64,000 nucleotides of DNA, from NCBI RefSeq assembly GCF_025370935.1, contig NC_133479.1:954673-1018672 (forward strand), read 5' to 3'. The position numbers and the translations under genes are program-made. Positions 1 to 10,439 of the stretch are shown one piece after another (the first letter of the stretch is position 1; every line of letters begins with the position of its first letter). The DNA is from Choristoneura fumiferana (Eukaryota; Arthropoda; Insecta; Lepidoptera; Tortricidae). Under the pieces are notes generated by a model. It saw nothing but the letters and a program-made list of their open reading frames with translations, ran no database searches and had not been told where the DNA came from.

Positions 1-479
1 CGTAATATCACAATAGTCCAGGGGGTACACTAACCTACATTGTTGTGAATACAGTGGACAGTTTAGAATAGAAAAAAGGTTATAAGGGCGACCGGTCGCG
101 ATCAGCGCCAGCCGGCGACTGGGGCTCGCGGCCCGTAGGGGGGCGGGATGGGGGGTATGAATAGGTACTAATTGACAAACAAGGGTGTATAACAATTTCT
201 TAGATCATGGGGTAGATACGGTGAGAGAAAGAATTGGGAAAGGACGTGTTAACGTAGTCAGTCGATAACGCGGCAGAGTACCCCGGTAATCAAAACCACT
301 TATATAATACCTTTAGACAAGAAGTTCTTATATTTGTTAATTTATTTGGGGTTTGGAGACTAAGAAAACGCGTGTCTTAGAGTTTTAGCCTTGATGATGA
401 CTGATAAGATGACTATTTATTGCATACAATCTAAACAAAACATTTTGCTATTAATTTTTAGCCGTAGATGGTTCATATA

Positions 480-620
480 AAGCCTAGTGATTCGATGACC
501 TCTCAAGCACAGGGTCGTGGGTTGAAGTCTGGTGTCACACCTCTGATTTTTTCGGAATTAATGTGCAAAATTACATTTGAAATTTACCATGCTGAAATAT
601 GTAACATCTGATAGCATTAT
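480..620 (+). mobile_element. SINE-A fragment, decayed
   Basis: The stretch keeps the end of a tRNA-like head (CTCAAGCACAGGGTCGTGGG) and the following body with TTTTTCGGAATTAATGTGC and AAATTTACCATG. The same order occurs in the full-length copy at 3189-3479 read on the minus strand. The 3' part with the CCCACTGCTGGG signature is missing. Confidence 0.6.
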
Positions 621-631
621 GAACGGTTGTG

Positions 632-712
632 TTGCTCTGAAGATGAGCTCTGGTTGAGTTCGAAACGAGTTAGTGTAGTGTGGTGGTCTGATGGTGGTGT
701 AGGAACTGCATG
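632..712 (-). repeat. Repeat E fragment
   Basis: Reverse complement of the part of repeat E that contains ACCAGAGCTCATCTTCAGAG. Longer copies lie at 11358-11495, 25570-25770 and 58275-58515. The nature of the family is unknown. Confidence 0.55.
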
Positions 713-1102
713 ATCACACATTTCTAAGTATTTGTTTTAGTTAATTTTCTGTTATTTCCTTGATTCAATTCGAAAAATCTTCCACTTATAAAAATCTCTC
801 GCTTATAAAAACAATACAATTAATCCGAGCGAATGAAAATGGCTCTTTGCGTAAAAATAAATCAAATTAATGCTGTTGATATAAATGAACACAATTTCTC
901 GGAAAGCCAGAGTTCAGAAGCGACTATGATATTAAAATTTGATAACCTTTACGGTATCGTAAAGTACAGTTTGACGGGTCACAAGATTATATCGCTTGGG
1001 ATTTTAAGCGTTTCATCGCTGTTTGGTTTCAGATGCAGAAAAACTCATGTAGCTAGGAGACGAGAAAAAAAAAACAAAAAAGTACTTACTCCTAAACATT
1101 TA

Positions 1103-1777
1103 CAGCCTTATTCATAAAAAGTTAGAGCCTCCTTGAAGGCTCTTGAAGGCCCGATGCTAAAAACATGATTCATAACGTCTGTTAGCGCTAATCAGTCGAT
1201 CAAGGCTCTGCTAAAGTTAGAGGACCGTAGACCCTCCTTTATCTCTCTGCTAAGTCACAAAATGCCGCCACAAGTTTGAACAGCTGACTTTGACTAGAGC
1301 AAAACCATAGGTACCGAAGATATTTATAGTGAAGGCAGGGCTACGCAGATTAAAAAAAAACAGGAAATTTATTTTCAGGAATTTGTATTTATAAATCCTC
1401 TAAATTAGCAACAATAAATTAACAATAAATATGAAAAAAAAAGGATGATTAACATAATTATGGCTTTTTGCACAACATAAACATGCGGATCGGAAATGGC
1501 GGGAAAACAAACATCTCGCTTTTTATTTTTTTTCCTGGTAATTTGCTGTCACTGCTGTCAATTTTTTTTAATTATCGATTAGGCCATTTTTTGTCTTTGA
1601 TTTGTCAAGGTGGCCAACATAACGCGTCTAATCCGTCTATCAGCAGCTCAACAACTAGCAGACTGCTAGCAAGCGTTTATGAATCATACTTCTTGACAAC
1701 CGTCTAACAAGCTTAATCAGTCTGCTAAGTAACAGACCGATCAAACCTCAATTAAGGATTTTTTATGAATAAGGCTG
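1103..1777 (+). mobile_element. PIF/Harbinger-like MITE, copy 1
   Basis: The element is 675 bp with terminal inverted repeats beginning CAGCCTTATTCATAAAAA. It is flanked by a 3-bp TTA duplication (1100-1102 and 1778-1780), as expected for PIF/Harbinger superfamily targets. No transposase frame is present, so it is non-autonomous. The matching position in the other copy of block A (TAA at 45348-45350) is an empty site. A close relative in the same orientation lies at 44006-44687. Superfamily assignment rests only on target duplication and TIR form. Confidence 0.8.
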
Positions 1778-2030
1778 TTAGTGTCTGCTACAGATATGCA
1801 CCTTATTGTTATATTAATACAATACAATGGACCCTTTGTTGGACACCTACACATAGTAAGCAGTATAGAAAATACAGTTAAGGCTGACCAGATTTATAGA
1901 AAAGCCTCGCCATATTGCGGAAAACCAATAGAACTAATTTCTTGCACTGGTAACACTAAATTCAAATGTTATCTGTCTATTGCTGTCAAAGTTTAACGTT
2001 GTTTGCGCGTGGTATTTTAGTCTTATTTTC

Positions 2031-2447
2031 AAACATAGCACTAGAGGAGGAATTTTGCGGCCACGTCAGTTATTAATTTTCGAGTTTACAGAAGAAAGTA
2101 ATTATAGCTACTTAAGTATTTTTACTCCTTACTCATTAATAGGTGCTGTATGTTAGGTAACTAGGTAGCCGAATGTACAGAAGCCAATATGTTTTAAATA
2201 AAACAAGTAATATATTACTTACATACATTACCTCGGCATATTTTGAGAATATATAATTAATACTTTTTCTAAATTTGTTACAGTCAACTTTTTACGCATT
2301 ATTCAATTTTGATATTACATTATTTCGACATAACGGATTAAAATACTAGGTAATTTATAAATACTTAGTACGGATACTAGTAATAATGTATTTTTTGTTT
2401 GTAAACGTTTAACATGCCCGCAAAATGCCTCCTATAGTGCTATGTTT
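2031..2447 (+). mobile_element. TIR element, about 417 bp, non-autonomous
   Basis: Ends are inverted repeats of about 30 bp: AAACATAGCACTAGAGGAGG at the left and the complement of the same motif (AAACATAGCACTATAGGAGG) at the right, continuing into ATTTTGCGG. No coding capacity is seen. In the other copy of block A only the right end survives (near 44804-44830), because about 290 bp covering the left end is absent there. Confidence 0.6.
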
Positions 2448-2699
2448 GCTTATTTTGTGCGTTACTATGCCGAAGATTATCCATAGCCTTGGAAGGAAAA
2501 TAATTCACAATGTATATGTCATGCGTTTCTCATAGAAAAAGTCTGAAGGATTAGAAAATATTCCTTAAAATAACATCACCGACACTGCTGTCAATATGAC
2601 TGGTAGGTATCGTATAGTAAGTGTAAAGAATGTTGCAATATAAAACGTAAAAGTGCTGACCTCGCGTCAGGTTTTTTTTATATTCCCGGTCAGCCTTTA

Positions 2700-2790
2700 G
2701 GTACATATATAGACATTTTCCAAGGTAAGCAATAGCCAGCCTTATCGCTTCAGAACGATCTTCCAGGCAACCTTTACAATAGACAGAAGT
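2700..2790 (-). mobile_element. LINE 3' end fragment with stem-loop
   Basis: Read on the minus strand it contains GGTTGCCTGGAAGATCG, then TTCTGAAGCGATAAGG and CTATTGCTTACC. This is the same 3' region as the insertion at 45053-45190 and resembles the LINE end at 35071-35230. The other allele is at 43775-43862. Confidence 0.6.
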
Positions 2791-3188
2791 AAGGAATAGA
2801 TTTTAGCAGGCATTTACAGCAGATTACTAATGAGGAATATCTTCCGTGTCGACATGACGAACACAACCCTAAAAAATACACCAATATCGCTGGCCACTTG
2901 ATTCCTATCTTCAGAACATGACATTACCGACCCCAGAACTTTCTAGGCAAATAGGACACCGACCTCTCCTATCTTAGGGTCTTTGACGACACGAGATACT
3001 AAGCTAATAAATCTTGTTGGAGCGAAGGGAATACTGGCCTATTAGGCGAAATACTCTGACAGAATCCGTTTGGGCACAAACTCGTTTCCTTTTATGATAT
3101 CTGATTCGATTCCCACAGAGTTGTCTAAATTATTTGCGCGGTGTTACCGTGTTAGCGATAACATGCATGTCAAAAGTGCACTAACTAT

Positions 3189-3479
3189 CATCATCCCAGC
3201 ATATATACGTCCCACGGCTGGGCACAGGCTTCCTCTCACAATAGGAGAGCTTGGGCCGTAGTTCCCACGTGGCCCAATGCGCATTGGGAACTTCACACGC
3301 ACCATTGAAGCAAGTTTGTACAGGTTTCCTCACGATGTTTTCCTTCACGCAAAGCTCGTGGTAAATTTCAAATGTAATTCCGCACATGAATTTCGAAAAA
3401 CTCAGAGGTGCGAGCCGGGTTTGAACCCACGACCCTCTGCTTGAGAGGCGATAGGTCAAACCACTAGGCCACCACGGCT
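3189..3479 (-). mobile_element. Full-length SINE-A, tRNA-derived
   Basis: On the minus strand the copy begins with a tRNA-like head: an A-box-like stretch (GGCCTAGTGGTTTGACC) and a B box (GGGTTCAAACCC). The body follows with TTTTTCGAAATTCATGTGC and the 3' region with TGTGCCCAGCCGTGGGACG and a GATGATGATAG tail. TAACTAT is duplicated on both sides (3182-3188 and 3480-3486). The other copy of block A has a clean empty site at 43368-43374, so this insertion is polymorphic between the two copies. The 92-residue frame over it is SINE sequence, not a gene. Confidence 0.9.
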
Positions 3480-3489
3480 TAACTATGAG

Positions 3490-3850
3490 TTGATTTATTT
3501 ATTTATTTGTAAATAAAAAATTACAGCATTACAGTCACAACCAATGCGATGTAAAATTCATTTTCAAAAAAAAACCACTGAATCCGATCACCGCAATCCG
3601 ATTCACGACGGCAATGACACATGCATGTTGTTTATTTGGTACCTAATAATATTAAAAGAAAGAAAGAAAAAATTGATTCGTGACATGGTAAGAATGGATA
3701 AGAATGAAAAAAAAAATAGTAAAGCATGTCACGAAATGGTCCCAATTCAGCAATCTGCCGGTCTTGCGAACGGCGCTGGTCTTCCTTTGGGATTGTTGTC
3801 TTGTGTTGTGAATAAATGTATTTTCTTTCTTTCCTTCTTTAAAAAAAAAC
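3490..3850 (+). mobile_element. Retroelement 3' end with poly(A) signal
   Basis: The segment ends in TTGTGTTGTGAATAAATGTA followed by a (TTTC)n tract and an A-run. Similar tails occur at 18345-18420 and 28390-28483. The overlapping 104- and 66-residue frames lie on opposite strands of this repeat and are not supported as genes. The other allele is at about 43010-43365. Confidence 0.55.
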
Positions 3851-3921
3851 ATACATAAACTAACCCCGATTTAGTTTAAAGCTCATCCTAGGACTTGTAG
3901 GCTTTTTTAAATCTCGATTTA

Positions 3922-4055
3922 AAAAACCAGCAGTGACCAGCAGTGGTGTAGCGGTATAGCACGCGGTACGGAATACCGAGGACCTGGGTTCGATTCCCAG
4001 TGCTGGTCTTATTTTTCTGGTTTTTCTGTGCATCTATATTTCAGTTTGTATTTTC
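3922..4055 (+). mobile_element. Short tRNA-head SINE with 12-bp target duplication
   Basis: The tRNA-like part runs from about 3938 to 4009. It has a 7-bp acceptor stem (ACCAGCA with TGCTGGT), a D-arm-like GTG/CAC stem, and a T arm with stem CTGGG/CCCAG and exact B box GGTTCGATTCC. The anticodon loop is irregular: reading it as ACGGAAT puts C where U33 should be. After the tRNA part comes a tail of about 45 bp. AATCTCGATTTA is duplicated at 3910-3921 and 4056-4067, so the unit was inserted as a retroposon. A 5'-truncated copy of the tail with an A-tract lies at 51769-51821. Confidence 0.7.
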
Positions 4056-4261
4056 AATCTCGATTTAAGGCTTAAACTGACAGTTCTTGTATGAATCTGA
4101 CAGGACTTAAAACCAATTAAACCTAGATTAAAAAGCCTGCAAGTGGACGTTAGTATTGCCAACATGTATGAAACTGCCAAGTTAATCTAGGTTTAGCGAC
4201 TAAGTTTTAAATTAATATTTTCTTACAAGACTATATTTTTTCATCGCGGTGGTTTTAGATA

Positions 4262-4361
4262 NNNNNNNNNNNNNNNNNNNNNNNNNNNNNNNNNNNNNNN
4301 NNNNNNNNNNNNNNNNNNNNNNNNNNNNNNNNNNNNNNNNNNNNNNNNNNNNNNNNNNNNN
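4262..4361. other. Assembly gap, 100 N
   Basis: A run of exactly 100 N, commonly used for a scaffold join of unknown length. It separates contigs C1 and C2. The sequences on its two sides are homologous to 42590 and 51571 respectively, which lie about 9 kb apart, so they are probably not true neighbours. Confidence 0.95.
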
Positions 4362-4404
4362 TCATAGTTAATTGTTACTTCAGAACTCCGTCATTTATGA
4401 ACCG

Positions 4405-4610
4405 ACTAGCTGTTGCCCACGACTCCAGAACCATTCCGCAGAAATTCGCTATTTTCCGTTATAAAAGCTATCTTATATATTTCCCACGGTCTCAAACTAT
4501 CCTCATATCAAATTCTATCTAAGTCGTTTCTGTTGTTTATAGGTAAAGAGGTACAGACATACACACTGACAGATTTACTTTGCATTTATAATATTAGTAA
4601 TTTTTGTTTG
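4405..4610 (+). repeat. Repeat F (degenerate dispersed repeat)
   Basis: Begins ACTAGCTGTTGCCCACGACT and ends TTGCATTTATAATATTAGTA, the arrangement of a very common lepidopteran repeat. Relatives lie at 9536-9745, 18225-18598, 26785-27008, 39172-39215, 54014-54060 and 54700-54845. The other allele is at 51330-51533. Confidence 0.6.
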
Positions 4611-5651
4611 GGAGGGTATTGCTTCCCGTCTGGTTCCATTTAAAATAAATGAAAACTATCACCCCTGTGGTGGTGGAGACAAATATAAAAAAACATGTTG
4701 CAATTTGTATTCTTGTTTGTTGCATGACTAATTGGGCTTTTCAGAAATCATTATATTTAGACCGCGAAGGTTCGAAGCTTTGTGCTGTGGATTAAAAACA
4801 AGCTTTGTTTTCCGTTGAATAAGCTAACAAGGATGGAATATATTTTTGTTCTGGTAAACAACGTTATGTAACTAGATTCTACAGTTAACACCACACATTA
4901 TCGCGTACATAATGATACCTATATGTTGAATACTTCAACTGGATATTTCTAATATAAGGCACATTTCGTTATTTCACAAATACAAACTTTAGAAATGAGA
5001 GATTGAATTCGCATTTTTGGCGCTTGCTCAGATATTAAATGGTTAACTGTTAATGTATCGAATGTGACGCGAATGGAAATTCTCACATTTTCTTTAACCT
5101 GAACCACATTTTCAGCTGACGACACTGACTAACGTTCATTGTATTTGTGCCAAATTCGTGCTGTTGACCCAGGATAACCGTGATTATTTCCCGCTTTGTG
5201 TTTGGTTCTGTTTGCGATTTGTCTTTGCCGTTTTTCGCTCAGCAGATAATTAGCTATTGTCATGCTTGGCACACTTTCGTGAATACCTACTAGTGTAATA
5301 TTGTTTGCGTGTTGCAAATTTCTCTTGAATCTGTAGTGCTAAAGGGGAATGAAATGGGTATGGGTTACGGCCTCGTGCGGAGTTTAACTTTAAACCCGAT
5401 TTTGAGAATTAAATTAATGATCATGTGTGGTTGAGCTAAATTATTGTTTATGCTTAGTTCAATAATATGGACTCCACAAAGTAACGCCTGATTCAAAAAG
5501 TATGAAATGGACTAAAGAAATGTGTTGTTTTCTCGATTGTAGATAATCGAAAAAAAATCTGTGTCGATTTGTAACGGCTTTATATTAGATTTATTTTTAG
5601 CAGATTATGTAAAAAATACGTTGCAATGCATGGTCAGATTGACGTGAGACT

Positions 5652-5784
5652 TAGGGCCAGTTGTTTGATCAGTAGTTAAACAAACTAATAGTTAAAATGA
5701 ATGGCAATCGTAACAATAGTTAACGCATTTGAAAGGAAATTTGAGTAATTAGTATTTTTAACTACTGATCAAACAACGGGCACT
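5652..5784 (+). mobile_element. Small TIR MITE
   Basis: Inverted ends share GTTGTTTGATCAGTAGTTAA, about 20-24 bp, around a 90-bp core. TTA occurs next to both ends, which would fit a PIF/Harbinger-like target, but the terminal bases are imperfect. The allele in C4 is at about 50157-50278. Confidence 0.6.
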
Positions 5785-5944
5785 TAATACACATAAATAT
5801 TACTGTCTTCAAAAAAGGTCACCTAATGTAATGAACATGACATGACTTATAAATGAATAAATGAAAGTCGTATTAAAAAACAATTTTTCACATTATTATG
5901 CAGTCTGAATGGTCTCACGGCTAGGCAAAGGCCTACCCTCGACC

Positions 5945-6060
5945 ACGTATCTGAATATCGACGGTCAAAATATCGGACCTAATCTAACCTAACCTACTTT
6001 CGATATTTTGACCGTCGCCTTTTTTACATTAGATATATTGATTTTCGATGTTCAGATACG
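5945..6060. mobile_element. Palindromic MITE with TTAGG-like centre
   Basis: Ends pair as CGTATCTGAATATCGA with TCGATGTTCAGATACG. An inner pair is CGGTCAAAATATCG with CGATATTTTGACCG. The middle holds CTAACCTAACC. The C4 allele at about 49856-49998 has an extra inverted stretch. Confidence 0.7.
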
Positions 6061-6169
6061 TCCCCCTTCCCTCATTTTATCCAATCATGACCCTGTGCGT
6101 TGTCCGGCCGGTCAGTTGTTAAGGAACACGTATAGGTTTTACAAAAAAGCCTTTCTTAGACACGTCTAA

Positions 6170-6512
6170 CACACGTAGTAATGCCACAAAGTTAAATCAC
6201 ATAAAACACCCCAGTACGGACTTCACACTTTTTCCATCAGAAATCAGAAATAACAAAGATTGTAATGCGACATTTGTGTCAGTTGTGATTATACTGTTTT
6301 GGCACCGATCGATGTCGCACCAATCGCTACCACTAGCCCGATTTTTGGTCTCGAGTTCATCAACCCGTTCTTGGATACGCGGATCGTCGTAAATAAACAA
6401 AAATAACTCGCGAACGTGCTTCCATTATGAAGATTCAGAGGCTATTGAACTAAGGATTTTCTTTACTTCCCAAAAAAATTCCTGACTGCTTCCGGCGGAC
6501 ATATTTTCGTCT
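6170..6512 (-). pseudogene. Unidentified degenerate reading frame
   Basis: On the minus strand an ATG near 6511 opens a 25-codon frame (MSGGSSQ-type start, hydrophilic). An in-frame TAA near 6436 interrupts it, and the same frame then continues for about 77 codons (W-K-H-V-R onward) to a stop at about 6197. Both copies of block B have the TAA. The C4 copy (plus strand, 49418-49690) also has a 7-bp deletion that shifts the frame near its end. I do not recognise the protein. It may be an old transposon-derived or retroposed fragment, or two exons wrongly joined by eye. Confidence 0.3.
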
Positions 6513-6894
6513 CCAACAAATTTCTGTTTTAGAGACAAATATCAAATAAACGCAGGAATTTGCTCAATTTCGAAAGTGACCAAATATAAAAGGTTGATCG
6601 GGAACTACGCAGCAAACTCCTTATAATTGACAAACAAGTTGTGATTGAGTTTCTTGTCGATTCTTCTCAGTTGAGGTTTCTGCCCAACCGGTTGTAGCAA
6701 TTACTCGTATGACCTTTACAAGTGTTTGTCGTCGTTAATACAAACTTGTACAAAAATCTTGATTCTGGACTAGTTTAAATTATAGTAATGTTAAACATAC
6801 TGTAATTATAGCGTAGGTGGTCAATTAATTGGTCTAAAACTGAGGCTTACAGAAATGAGCAGAAAGGGATTATAGGAGAACCAAAAAATGACAT

Positions 6895-7400
6895 ACAAAA
6901 ATGTTGTTAAATTTAAAATTCAAAATCGTTTATTGCATTGCATATCGCATTACAGGTATATTCAAGCATTTTACGTCAAAAATGTGTCAGTTACGAAGAA
7001 AATGAAATGCCCATTGCCTCTCAACTTATCTCGCCTTCAATGAAAATCAAACCGCAAAGCTTGGAAACCATTAAGCCCATCATTGACTCAATCAGTCATC
7101 AATTCCAGAGGGCATGTCTGAAAGCAATCCGTCTCCCTTAACCTCTCGGTTATTCAGGTCATCGGACCATCTGGAGGCCGTCTCACACTCCGCAAAACAA
7201 ATAAGACAATAAATAACTCGAACAATGTGGCGATAACGTCCGTTCACACGTCACGTCAAAGACAACACACTCACGGGAACTTTACCTTGATACGGTTGAA
7301 TGAACCCGAGAAAATTGACACTGAATCGGATTTGATTGGTACACTTTGGGACTGATATTGCCGGGATCGATTGAGTTTATAACGACTGTACGTACTTACT
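6895..7400 (-). other. Non-coding stretch with possible poly(A) signal
   Basis: On the minus strand this follows the small frame at 7401-7580 and contains GCAATAAACGATTTTG near 6920-6935, a possible polyadenylation signal. The frame at 6938-7141 runs on the opposite strand and shows no recognisable features. Confidence 0.2.
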
Positions 7401-7580
7401 CTACAAAAAGTTTTTAACATCGGTTACTACGCTTTTCATATTCTGCTGCTGTCTTTGAAGAGGTTCTTTAGAATATGCATTTTCATCTTCTGCGTTGCTG
7501 CTGCTATCTCTAAAGATGTTCTTTCGCACATTTTTCTGTACACGGTTTAGTACTTGGTCTAGATTGGGTCTATATTGGCT
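7401..7580 (-). CDS. Small glutamine- and asparagine-rich frame, hypothetical
   Basis: A 60-codon frame on the minus strand, starting M-S-Q-Y-R-P and ending V-K-N-F-L. It is hydrophilic, with SSSNAEDE and a QRQQQN run. GTAAGTA, a good splice donor match, begins a few bases after the stop. I do not recognise the product. In the C4 copy a base is missing just after the ATG (ATGAGCAATATA against ATGAGCCAATATA) and a stop follows within eight codons. Either the frame is not a gene, or one allele is broken or miscalled. Confidence 0.25.
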   Translation of the reverse strand, partial: SQYRPNLDQVLNRVQKNVRKNIFRDSSSNAEDENAYSKEPLQRQQQNMKSVVTDVKNFL

Positions 7581-7824
7581 CATATACAATTTTTATTCGA
7601 TTATTTATGATAATACCGCTTTGTAATCATAATTATCATTTCTCCGAAAATTGTTTCTGATATTTTTTAAAATATTTATTTTTACTTCTACGTACATTGT
7701 TCATAATGATACATATTTCGATTTTTTTACTCATAATGTCATCAGTAAGATTTTGTCTATACCCATAATATTATTTGGGAAAATCTCTTTATTTATAAAC
7801 TTATTTCATGTAATCATCGAACTT

Positions 7825-8011
7825 CTAACCTAACCTAACCCACTTTTCTGGTAGTATTTCAGTTCTGTGAGGGTCGCGGTTCTAACCTAACCTATCCCAC
7901 TTTTCTGGCAGGATTTCGGTTCGTGAGGGTCGCAGTTCTAACCTAACCAACTTTTCTGGCAGGATTCGGTTCTGTGAGGGTCGCAGTTCTAACCTAACCT
8001 ACTTTTCTGGC
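7825..8011. repeat. Minisatellite, period about 57 bp
   Basis: Units begin TCTAACCTAACC and contain ACTTTTCTGGCAGGATTT and GTGAGGGTCGCAGTT. Unit starts are at 7824, 7881, 7938 and 7988, giving periods of 57, 57 and 50 with a partial last unit. Contig C4 begins inside the same array (48000), so assembly broke here. Confidence 0.85.
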
Positions 8012-9535
8012 TTTTTAGTTTTATTATTTTCGTATTTTGAATTTAGTTGTATTTATGTATGAATAGATTAGGAATAAATAAAGGTATTATTTAAAATATA
8101 TATTGCCTGAAATCGATATGTTGAATAATGATATATACATAAATTGTAGGTATTTATGATATACTTTTTGAAGTTACAATAATCGAATTTGCAGTTTTGT
8201 ATGAACTTCGTCTAGATTGAAAGCTTGTCTATAGCCAGCACATGAATAATTGAATGCAAAACCTCGCTCACCGATACCAAATCGATATCTCTGTTCATGT
8301 AATTGGACACTACGTTCTGATTTGCATCGTATTCTACGTGCTTGCTTTCATTACCATTTAATCGGCACAGCTCTTTATGAATTATGATTCATTTATTTTC
8401 ACAAGCCTTCGCGGCATTTCCAATTGCACTGTCCGGTTTAAGTCACGGTATCTTCAGATTTTATTGCGGATTGGGGGTTTTACAGGCTTTTTCAATTACT
8501 TAGATAAGATAAACGCTTTTGGATAATTAAGCAACACAGGTGGAATAATAAGTTGTCAACGTTGCTAAAATTTAGCTACGCGGATATCGTCAGCAATTCG
8601 ATCGTAGCATCCGCCTCAGGTGAAACACCGCAAGCAAATCCCAAAATGAATCATAAGGATTCTTTAAAAACTAAGTCCCTATTGACAGTGTCTGGAAAAT
8701 GGTGTTTGTTGTCAAACCTGACAACAAACACCACGTACCTGTAGGTACGTGTTATAAATAATACTTACATCTTTTAAATATAAATGTGCGAATAGAGATT
8801 AAAGAACCACTGAAGGTCAACCGGGCAACAAAGGCGACAAACATGTCGCCAAAGAAAATGTCATTCAAATAAAGGCAAAACATTCGAATACCTTAATGTA
8901 TTTTAGGATCATCGAACTTAGTGATCTTGGAAATCCATGTAGTTTGGTTTGTGAAGAATCCATTACGATGTGATAAGTGAAATTTTCAGATAACGCGGCT
9001 GCAAATATTGTTGAAATCGTACGATAAAAGTATAAATAGAATGTGAGTAATTCTCGGAATAACAATATCAGAGGAGTCCAAAAAAATTAGAATGATGTTT
9101 TTGTGTGTGATGTTTATTTAAATTTCTTTTATTTGTTGCTGGTTTATTTGTAATTTTGAGCTTACTTCTGTTTATTCGACTGCGTTGTTGTACGTTCTAC
9201 GTATTTCTCTTTTAATCGCAAAAAAACAAATTCAAAAATATACTTGTTTGCATCTTTTCCAAGTATATGTTCACGCTTTGTGTATTTGGATTAAAATTGC
9301 ATACAATCATATTAACCTCCTTTTACAGTGGGTCAGACGTACCTTGGAATGCACTTAGTTTTGTTTTGCATTACTATTATAATAATTTCAAGTTTAACAG
9401 AACGCCTTCCTTGATAAGTCTGCGGAAGATTAAAAGATTATTAAAGCGAACAATGATTTCGCAAAAGTTAACACTATCGTAAGGGGTTTCTGCTTTTGAT
9501 TTTGCTACAGATTGATTTATATTTATGTTTTTTTA
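8012..9535. other. Unassigned AT-rich intergenic DNA
   Basis: No gene or recognised transposon seen. The only structure is the pair of adjacent hairpins at 8701-8750. Frames here (63, 66 and 71 residues) show no recognisable family or codon signal. Confidence 0.4.
8701..8750. repeat. Two adjacent perfect hairpins
   Basis: The first (8701-8732) has a perfect 14-bp stem GGTGTTTGTTGTCA with loop AACC. The second (8733-8750) starts at the next base, with a 7-bp stem ACGTACC and loop TGTA. No terminator-like or TIR context was recognised. Confidence 0.7.
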
Positions 9536-9745
9536 TGAGTAGACTAGCTTTTGCCCACGGCTTCGCCCGTGTGGAGTTTGGTTATCGCGCGCTGTTCCCT
9601 CAGGAACTGCGCATTTTTTCCAGGATAAAAAGTAGCCTATGTTACTCTCTGGCCCGTAAACTATCTCTGTGCCAAAAATCACGTCGATCCGTCGCTCCAT
9701 TTCGACTTGAAAGACGGACAAACTTACAAACACACAAATACACAC
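9536..9745 (+). repeat. Repeat F copy
   Basis: Starts ACTAGCTTTTGCCCACGGCT, contains ATCACGTCGATCCGTCGCTC, and ends in a CA-rich tract leading to TTTATATTATTGG. This is the reverse-strand equivalent of 26785-27008. The 95- and 70-residue frames over it are repeat sequence. Confidence 0.75.
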
Positions 9746-10439
9746 ACTTTCACATTTATATTATTGGTATGGATATGATATAGTATAGTGCATTGAGTTG
9801 TCTAGTGCCTGTCAAGGCCGCTACTTGTCAATCATACCAATCAAAACTATATCTGTCGTTTCAATCACGTCAACGGGCTACAATACATGCATGTATGTGG
9901 ATGACTTTTTGCAACATAGCTGCTTGGCTGTACGGCTCAGACGACCTGATGTCATTGTTTTATTAAGTTTTATTTACTTTTAACTTTATTCATTGTCCAT
10001 CTGATAAAGTACTTTAATGTTTCAAACATTGCTTACAGTTAAAAAGCAGAGCTGAACTTAAACAAGGTTTACTTCCTTAGAAAGAAAAGTGTACCTATTA
10101 GGAACAACTCTGTTATCTCTATTCTATATGAATGACTTGAGATCAAGACTTGTGATGAAGACTAAAAATAATGGATTGAAATCCATAAGATCGAGTAACG
10201 TTTCAACAAAAATATAATGTTAAGTTGATAGTGCTACTTGCTTTTTGTAACTTACTGCAGATAACTTGTGTAGATAGATGGCAGTAGTTTCCTGCAGTGC
10301 AATTTATCGATCTGAAGCTAAGAGTTTCTAGTATTTCCTGTTCACTGCTTTTTAGTGTTCTTGCCAGCCATAACTCTTCTTAATGCGTTTTTTTTAATCA
10401 GTTTGTGCATTTAGGTCTTGTTCTTCCTTATTAATACCT

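Larger units (their letters stand above)
1..1065. other. Left flank, mostly unassigned
   Basis: Unique-looking AT-rich DNA with a short GC-rich patch at about 85-150. A decayed SINE-A body lies at 480-620 and a reversed piece of repeat E at 632-712; both have their own entries. The 94-residue frame at 833-1117 runs into a poly-A stretch and a MITE end and does not look like a gene. Confidence 0.5.
1066..4261 (+). other. Overlap block A, copy in contig C1
   Basis: This block is the reverse complement of 42590-45385. The match starts in the A-run at 1065-1074, which pairs with the T-run where C2 ends at 45385. It ends at 4261, the last base before the N gap, which pairs with 42590. The copies differ by SNPs, small indels and several insertions: a MITE at 1103-1777 and a SINE at 3189-3479 only here, a MITE at 44006-44687 and a LINE tail at 45053-45190 only in the other copy, plus about 290 bp (about 1884-2173) missing from the other copy. 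Most likely the same locus on two haplotypes. Confidence 0.9.
4362..7962 (+). other. Overlap block B, copy in contig C2
   Basis: Reverse complement of 48000-51571. The match starts at the first bases of C2 and ends at about 7962 inside a minisatellite, exactly where C4 begins at 48000. The two copies differ by SNPs and small indels, for example a 7-bp deletion of one direct repeat in C4 near 49672. The block carries MITEs, a degenerate RTE-like tail at 4405-4610 and two small frames described separately. Confidence 0.9.

Noticed and set aside
3938..4009. Functional tRNA gene
   Set aside because: Acceptor and T arms are good, but the anticodon loop is irregular. The unit is flanked by a 12-bp duplication and has a truncated A-tailed relative, so it is a SINE.
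7825..8011. Interstitial telomere tract
   Set aside because: CCTAA occurs only two or three times per 57-bp unit. The array is a minisatellite, not a telomere remnant.
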